A stretch of DNA of 64,000 bases from Mesorhizobium shangrilense (lineage in GTDB: Bacteria > Pseudomonadota > Alphaproteobacteria > Rhizobiales > Rhizobiaceae): assembly GCF_040537815.1 (NCBI RefSeq), contig NZ_JBEWSZ010000003.1, positions 186,001 through 250,000 on the forward strand, read 5' to 3'. Below are positions 59,379 to 64,000 of this stretch, piece after piece. The notes under the pieces are model-generated. The model was not told where the DNA came from and did not search any database. It saw only the letters and a list, made by a program, of their open reading frames with translations. The position numbers and the translations under genes were made by a program. The first letter of the stretch is position 1, and every line of letters starts with the position of its first letter.

Positions 59379-61532
59379 ATGGCAAAGGCCAATCAGAAGA
59401 TCGCAATGAACCCCTCGGAGAATATTGCCTACGACAAGCTTGTGCTGTCGCAGCAGAATGTCCGCCGCGTAAAGGACGGCATATCCATCGAGCAGCTCGC
59501 CGAGGATATCGGCCGGCGAAAGCTCCTTCAGAGCCTGAACGTCCGTCCTGTGCTCGACAGAAATGGAGAGGAGACCGACACCTTCGAAGTGCCGGCGGGC
59601 GGCCGCCGCTATCTCGCGCTCGGCATTCTCGTCAAACAGAAGCGTCTGGCAAAGAACGAGCCGATCCCCTGCATTGTCAATCGCAGCGCAACGACGTCGG
59701 TCGAAGAGGACTCGCTTGCCGAGAACGTGCATCGCGAGAACCTTCATCCGCTCGATCAGTTCCGGGCTTTCAAGGTTCTGAGCGACCAGGGCCTTGACGT
59801 CGAGGAGATCGCCGCCCGATTCTTCGTGTCGCCGGCGACCGTCAAGCAGCGCCTGAGGCTTGCAACGGTCTCTCCAAAGCTGCTCGAGCTCTACGAACGG
59901 GATGAAATCCGTCTTGAGCAGATCATGGCGTTTTCGATCTCCGATGACCATGCACGTCAGGAGCAGGTCTGGGAGCGCATCTCCAACAACTCGAACATGC
60001 AGGAGCCCTACTACATCAGGCGCCTGCTGACGGAGACTACGGTTCGTGCCGACGATCGCCGGGCGGTCTATGTCGGCGCCGAAGCCTATGAGGCTGCGGG
60101 CGGCGTTGTCCTGCGCGATCTGTTCGAGCAGGATTCCGGCGGCTGGTTCCAGGATGCAGCTCTTCTCGAGCAACTGGTTTTCGACAAGCTCAAGGCAGAT
60201 TCCCAGGCCGTTCGCGCCGACGGCTGGAAGTGGGTCGAGGCGGCGATCAGCTTCCCCTACGGCCACACCTCCGGCATGCGGCGCGTCTACGCCGAACAGG
60301 CGAAGATGAGCGCCGAGGAGATCACCCGTTACGACGCGGCGAAAGCCGAGTATGACGATCTCGACGCCAAGTATGCCGAGATGGAGGAAGCCGACGAGAC
60401 GATCGAGTCCAAGCTCGATCAGCTTGGCGCCGGACTCGACGCTTTCAGCGATCGTCCCCAAGTCTACGATCCGGCGCAGAAGGCCATCGCCGGTGCGTTC
60501 ATCACGCTGGCCGCTAGCGGCCAGCTGCAGATCGAAGCCGGTTTTGTCCGTCCCGAGGACGAGGCGCGGGTCGAGACGGACGAGGACGACGAAGAAGCCG
60601 ACGGTGAGGATCGCGACGTGTCGCATGCAGACGATGACGGCGCCAATCGCGTCGTCGTCAACGGCCGGCTCGTGAACGGGGCATCCGACGGCGCAGAAGA
60701 ACCCGAGGATGAGGGCATCAAGCCGCTGCCTGATCGCCTCGTCTTCGATCTAACCGCGCAAAAGACGCTCGCGCTGCGCAACGCGCTGGCGAGCGACGTC
60801 GACATCGCCTTTGTCACGGTCCTCCATGCCCTCGTGCTGCAGGTGTTCTACCGGTTCGCCAAGGATAGCTGCCTGGAGGTCATCCTGACGAGCAACAGCT
60901 TCGGCCAGGTCCAGGGTCTCGCCGAGACGCCCTGGGCGAGGGAGATCGCCGAGCGTCATGAGGCCTGGGACCGGGATATGCCGGACAGCGACAAGCTGTG
61001 GGACTTTCTACTTGGTCTCGACGAGGCGAGCCGCAAGGCGCTGTTCGCGCACTGCGTGTCGCTCTCGCTCAATGCCGTCGTCGAGCCGTGGAACAAGCGG
61101 CCGGGCGCGCTTGCCCATGTCGATGCACTCGCCGCCACGCTCCAGTTCGACATGGTTGCGGCCGGCTGGGAGCCCACCGTCGACAACTATCTCGGCCGCG
61201 TCACCAAGGCCCGGATCGTTCAGGCGGTGCGTGAGGCTTGCGGCGAGGACTCCGCACAGCTGATCGACCACATGAAGAAGGACTTGATGGCACGTGAGGC
61301 CGCCCGTCTTCTCGAAGGATCGAACTGGCTGCCCGAGCCGCTGCGTCTCGACGGCGACGACGCGGTTGTCGACGCCGGCGAGACCGTCAGCAACGATGTG
61401 GCGGATGACACGGCCCTCGACGGGGATGCCGCCGAACTGCCGGCCTTCCTCGCCGCCGATACGGATCCATCATCCGATGAGTCCGCGATCGGCGCCGGCG
61501 ACGAAACCGACCACCTCCAGGCCGCCGAATAA
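59379..61532 (+). CDS. ParB/Srx-domain protein
   Basis: A 717-residue protein. The ParB N-terminal domain (about 20-135) has VPAGGRRYLAL (GxRR) and EDSLAENVHRENLHPLDQ; the helix-turn-helix EEIAARFFVSPATVKQRL follows. The middle holds a coiled, acidic stretch and the C-terminal half is specific to this plasmid/ICE family. It is much longer than chromosomal ParB (about 300) and stands without ParA, so a nuclease/CTPase role in element maintenance rather than partition is likely. The start at 59379 has GGAG upstream. Confidence 0.88.
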   Translation: MAKANQKIAMNPSENIAYDKLVLSQQNVRRVKDGISIEQLAEDIGRRKLLQSLNVRPVLDRNGEETDTFEVPAGGRRYLALGILVKQKRLAKNEPIPCIVNRSATTSVEEDSLAENVHRENLHPLDQFRAFKVLSDQGLDVEEIAARFFVSPATVKQRLRLATVSPKLLELYERDEIRLEQIMAFSISDDHARQEQVWERISNNSNMQEPYYIRRLLTETTVRADDRRAVYVGAEAYEAAGGVVLRDLFEQDSGGWFQDAALLEQLVFDKLKADSQAVRADGWKWVEAAISFPYGHTSGMRRVYAEQAKMSAEEITRYDAAKAEYDDLDAKYAEMEEADETIESKLDQLGAGLDAFSDRPQVYDPAQKAIAGAFITLAASGQLQIEAGFVRPEDEARVETDEDDEEADGEDRDVSHADDDGANRVVVNGRLVNGASDGAEEPEDEGIKPLPDRLVFDLTAQKTLALRNALASDVDIAFVTVLHALVLQVFYRFAKDSCLEVILTSNSFGQVQGLAETPWAREIAERHEAWDRDMPDSDKLWDFLLGLDEASRKALFAHCVSLSLNAVVEPWNKRPGALAHVDALAATLQFDMVAAGWEPTVDNYLGRVTKARIVQAVREACGEDSAQLIDHMKKDLMAREAARLLEGSNWLPEPLRLDGDDAVVDAGETVSNDVADDTALDGDAAELPAFLAADTDPSSDESAIGAGDETDHLQAAE

Positions 61533-61550
61533 TCGGCCTCCCGCTCCGCA

Positions 61551-61581
61551 CCCGGCTCGGCATCTCGCCGGGCCCCTTTTT
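61551..61581 (+). terminator. hairpin plus T-run after ParB gene
   Basis: CCCGGC and GCCGGG around a ten-base loop, then CCCCTTTTTG: an intrinsic terminator or attenuator before the next gene at 61606. Confidence 0.65.
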
Positions 61582-61605
61582 GTTTCCAGACATGGAGAAA
61601 TACAT

Positions 61606-62082
61606 ATGTCCGCACATACAATTTACGATTGCGCTTCTCTAGGGAGCGTCGTCCGTTACTACGACGGCATACCGAAGCCGCCCGCTCGTTTCAGAAAAAA
61701 GCTCTCCGCGTGGGAGAGCCGCAATGGCACCGGTTGCCTGGTCAGGAAGGAACCGCCGCGGTCGCGAGCGACCTATAGCTCTCCAGCATGCTTCACCTTG
61801 CATGAAGGTGATTTTGGCGGGAGCGGCGTCATCGTCGTCTCGGTCCGGCGCACCTGGTCCGTCGAAAGCGATCTGCGTTTCGACATCGTCGAGCGTCCGG
61901 CCATCGGCATGGTCCGGGTCCTGCAGGACCTCGGCGACAGCCCGGAGCTCCTGCATCTCGCAGAGAACCGTGAAGCGGCCGGACGCTGGCTCGCCAGCAA
62001 TTCGTACAGCCGAGCCTATCTCGAGGAGGTCTCTGCCGACGAGGTCGGCGCTGATGTCATCGAGGACCGCGGGGCCGCCTGA
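61606..62082 (+). CDS. element-associated hypothetical protein
   Basis: A 158-residue product starting MSAHTIYDCASLGSVV with GGAGAA ahead. SDLRFDIVERPAIGMVRVLQDLGDSPELLHLAENREAA is the ordered core. It sits in the conserved ParB-to-DUF1419 series; no function known. Confidence 0.65.
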   Translation: MSAHTIYDCASLGSVVRYYDGIPKPPARFRKKLSAWESRNGTGCLVRKEPPRSRATYSSPACFTLHEGDFGGSGVIVVSVRRTWSVESDLRFDIVERPAIGMVRVLQDLGDSPELLHLAENREAAGRWLASNSYSRAYLEEVSADEVGADVIEDRGAA

Positions 62083-62109
62083 CGTCTTCACCGTTTAGAA
62101 CCAACCGAC

Positions 62110-62147
62110 ACAGGCCCGGGATCGGCACAAGCGATCGCCGGGCCTGT
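62110..62147 (+). terminator. hairpin between two hypothetical genes
   Basis: ACAGGCCCGG and CCGGGCCTGT pair perfectly around 18 bases that can form an inner GATCG/CGATC stem; GTTTC follows. Confidence 0.6.
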
Positions 62148-62155
62148 TCCGTTTC

Positions 62156-62560
62156 ATGGAGATCGACATGTTCGACTGGAACAGAAGCTGCTCCTATGAC
62201 GAGCAGCAGAAAAGACGCTTTCACACGACAGCGCGTTCATGGCTGAAGAAACTCGCCGCGGAGCTGGCGCTGCCGCCGGGCAGCTATATCGTCCGATCCA
62301 ACAAGGCCGGGGTTGCCATCTCGGGTGAGGTTACCCTGCACCACGACGGCGTCTACATCCAGTTCGGCCAGTTCGGCCTGTCCTCGGGTCACGGCATTCT
62401 GATCCGGACCTGCAAGGGCCGCAAGGACTATATCGGTGGGCCCAACCACTTCGTCGCGCTGACCATGCTCGACGATATTCCGGCCCTCGCCGCGGCCGTC
62501 CGCGCCATCACCGGTGTCGGTCGTGATGCCGCACTTTCCGCGGATCGCCGCGCCGCTTGA
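62156..62560 (+). CDS. element-associated hypothetical protein
   Basis: A 134-residue product; MEIDMFDWNRSCSYDEQQKRRFH then a compact mixed fold (YIVRSNKAGVAISGEVTLHHDGVYIQFGQF, GRKDYIGGPNHFVALTMLDD). It is part of the same series. The second ATG (62168) is an alternative start. Unknown role. Confidence 0.65.
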   Translation: MEIDMFDWNRSCSYDEQQKRRFHTTARSWLKKLAAELALPPGSYIVRSNKAGVAISGEVTLHHDGVYIQFGQFGLSSGHGILIRTCKGRKDYIGGPNHFVALTMLDDIPALAAAVRAITGVGRDAALSADRRAA

Positions 62561-62650
62561 ACCCCCGCCCCCGCCGATCCCGTCATCCCCCGACGGTCAC
62601 TCGCCGCAGCGCAGCCGCGGCGGGTGGCCCGGCCATTCCGGAGAAACTTC

Positions 62651-63283
62651 ATGTCCAACCATCCACCGTTCAGAAAAGTGTTCGAGGGCGTCGTGACGCG
62701 CGAGCAAATGTTCGCCCTCTTCAATCGCCACAGCGATACTCCCGGTGTCGATCCCCTGTCCGACAAACCATATGCGTCGGAATGGTTCGAAATCGAGGCC
62801 TCCTCGTACCATTTCATGCTCGGTCTTCTGCCACCGCTGTTTCAGCGAACCGGCATGTTCGGCATGTCCGAATATAAGGCGGGCTACGTAACCAGCGTCT
62901 TCTTCGCGATCAGGATCCGCAGCCGCGAACGGTGGTTCCATGGGTTCTGCGATCTCTCCGACAAGCGCAGTCCTGACGCCATGCGTGCGGCGATCATTGC
63001 TCACGAGACGGGCGCCATCGACAGCATGACGCGTGAGGAAAAGCTCGAAGCGATCTGGTCCGCGACGCATGCCGACTTCAAGAGCATCGCCGGCGAGGCC
63101 AATCCCGAAGCCTGGCCCGTCGAACACCACGGCAAGCGGACCATCCTGGTCAACGCCGGCGAACAGGGGACCGGCCTCAAGCTCCTGGAGGATCTGTCCG
63201 ACGAAGAGATCGACAGCCGCATGTCGGCAGCCCGCGCACGACGCGTGAGAAGGGGAGGGGGCGACGATGCGGACCCATCGTAA
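62651..63283 (+). CDS. DUF1419 family protein
   Basis: A 210-residue protein. FRKVFEGVVTREQMFALFNRH, YASEWFEIEASSYHFMLGLLPPLFQR and FAIRIRSRERWFHGFCDLSD match DUF1419, known from rhizobial symbiotic plasmids and islands. No catalytic motif is evident. Confidence 0.85.
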   Translation: MSNHPPFRKVFEGVVTREQMFALFNRHSDTPGVDPLSDKPYASEWFEIEASSYHFMLGLLPPLFQRTGMFGMSEYKAGYVTSVFFAIRIRSRERWFHGFCDLSDKRSPDAMRAAIIAHETGAIDSMTREEKLEAIWSATHADFKSIAGEANPEAWPVEHHGKRTILVNAGEQGTGLKLLEDLSDEEIDSRMSAARARRVRRGGGDDADPS

Positions 63284-63499
63284 GCGGCCACTCCAGGCGG
63301 GCAAGCGCACCCGCGAGATTCATCCGTCGTGGTCCGTGGCGCCAAAGAAAGGTGACGGGGAGCCGCTTGTTCGAGATCTCTTCGCCGCCCTTTCCTCCAC
63401 GTCGCTGGAGGGAGAGCGGGGCCGGAAGGAATGCGGCCTTGCCGGGGCGCAGAGAGCGTGCCGGCGGGGCGGACACTCACTTCCGCGAAGGACATATCC

Positions 63500-64000
63500 A
63501 TGAACATCGTCACGACCTCATCGGCCGTCGCCCCGACGGCCGCTCCCCTTGCCAACCCGACGCCTGACGCCATCGATACGGCGCAGGCGATCCACCAGGC
63601 GGCCACACAGCTTCTGCCCTTCCTGGAACAGGGCAAGCCCATCACCACCGCGACATTACGCACGGCCATGACCGACAATTTCGGCGGCACCGATGCACAA
63701 GGCTTCTGGATTTGGAAGGACGCCTACGAGGCGTTCGAAGCCGCCCAAGTCCTGTTTCTCCACCGCTTCGGATCCGCGATCCTGTCCCGATCGGCCTCGC
63801 CGCAGGCGACGCTGGCGATGATGAAACGCATCGCCGAACTCGTTCCCACCCACACGCGCCGCTCCGACGAGAGCCAGGCCATGCAGCAGCTGTCGACGCC
63901 GCTCCCGCTCGCTTTCGTCACCGCCCACGCCGCCGCGATCGCCGCTTCAGACCTCGTTCTCGAACCCTCGGCCGGCACCGGCCTTCTCGCCGTCCATGCC
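63500..64000 (+). CDS. strawberry-notch-like helicase/methyltransferase, partial
   Basis: The gene begins MNIVTTSSAVAPTAAPLANP and is cut by the window end after 167 codons. ITTATLRTAMTDNFGGTDAQGFWIWKDAYEAFEAAQVLFL, then THTRRSDESQAMQQLSTPLPLAFV and LEPSAGTGLLAVHA (SAM-methyltransferase motif I) are the N-terminal part of the very large strawberry-notch-type NTPases of conjugative elements. The helicase part would lie beyond the window. Confidence 0.8.
   Translation, partial: MNIVTTSSAVAPTAAPLANPTPDAIDTAQAIHQAATQLLPFLEQGKPITTATLRTAMTDNFGGTDAQGFWIWKDAYEAFEAAQVLFLHRFGSAILSRSASPQATLAMMKRIAELVPTHTRRSDESQAMQQLSTPLPLAFVTAHAAAIAASDLVLEPSAGTGLLAVHA

Noticed and set aside
63267..63500. 78-codon frame between DUF1419 and helicase genes
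   Set aside because: It is basic low-complexity sequence overlapping the DUF1419 3' end, without a convincing start signal.

Overview
The window reads as part of a rhizobial (Mesorhizobium-like alphaproteobacterium, Rhizobiales) symbiosis island or integrative element. The evidence is a NifA/sigma-54 promoter, a TtsI (tts) box driving a NopD-type type III effector, an adenylate isopentenyltransferase (cytokinin) gene, a complete gibberellin operon, CIRCE-controlled groESL, and a block of DUF1173/DUF932/DUF2958/ParB/DUF1419/helicase genes like those of rhizobial conjugative elements. Insertion-sequence debris and broken housekeeping genes (metE, glyA, ald, idi, metK, a phasin, repC, resolvase) fill the gaps. 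No rRNA, tRNA, CRISPR array or nod box was recognised.

Layout. 1-2.3 kb: broken IS6 and IS3 transposases and a TerB-C remnant. 2.26-4.8 kb: a near-perfect NifA UAS plus sigma-54 promoter, a 22-codon Thr-rich peptide gene, a perfect hairpin and a STAND/TPR-like protein. 4.9-9.0 kb: gene fragments around an intact ipt. 9.07-12.9 kb: tts box and the NopD-like SUMO-protease effector. 13-14.6 kb: IS1595-type element. 15.0-20.8 kb: a four-gene cassette (MFS exporter, saccharopine-dehydrogenase-like enzyme, lysine/ornithine N-hydroxylase, cupin-MetRS fusion) that matches hydrazine (N-N bond) forming machinery known mainly from actinomycete natural products. 21-24 kb: phospholipase-D/DUF2278 module. 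24.4-27.1 kb: PhoB-like regulator and arsenic operon. 27-34 kb: resolvase remnant, a DUF2384-like protein, phasin, CYTH-CHAD protein and small conserved genes. 34.0-35.25 kb: left end of a Mu-like prophage with an operator array, repressor and truncated transposase. 35.4-45.5 kb (minus strand): gibberellin operon CYP112-CYP114-Fd-SDR-CYP117-GGPS-(small ORF)-CPS-KS-IDI2. 45.6-48.4 kb: M16 peptidase pair. 48.4-53 kb: small genes, a RepC fragment and a cold-shock gene. 53-55.1 kb: groESL. 55.3-64 kb: element maintenance/transfer block, running off the end of the window.

How it works together. Several systems are plausibly host-directed: cytokinin (ipt) and gibberellin production, a type III effector, a putative exported hydrazine-type metabolite, and a NifA-controlled peptide/TPR pair that would switch on in nodules. 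The gibberellin operon is complete to the GA9 stage, but no CYP115 (GA9 to GA4) is present. The two hormone modules each carry an IPP isomerase of a different family: a decayed type I gene before ipt and an intact type II gene at the end of the gibberellin operon. The most novel candidates are the hydrazine-type cassette and the NifA-controlled peptide operon.
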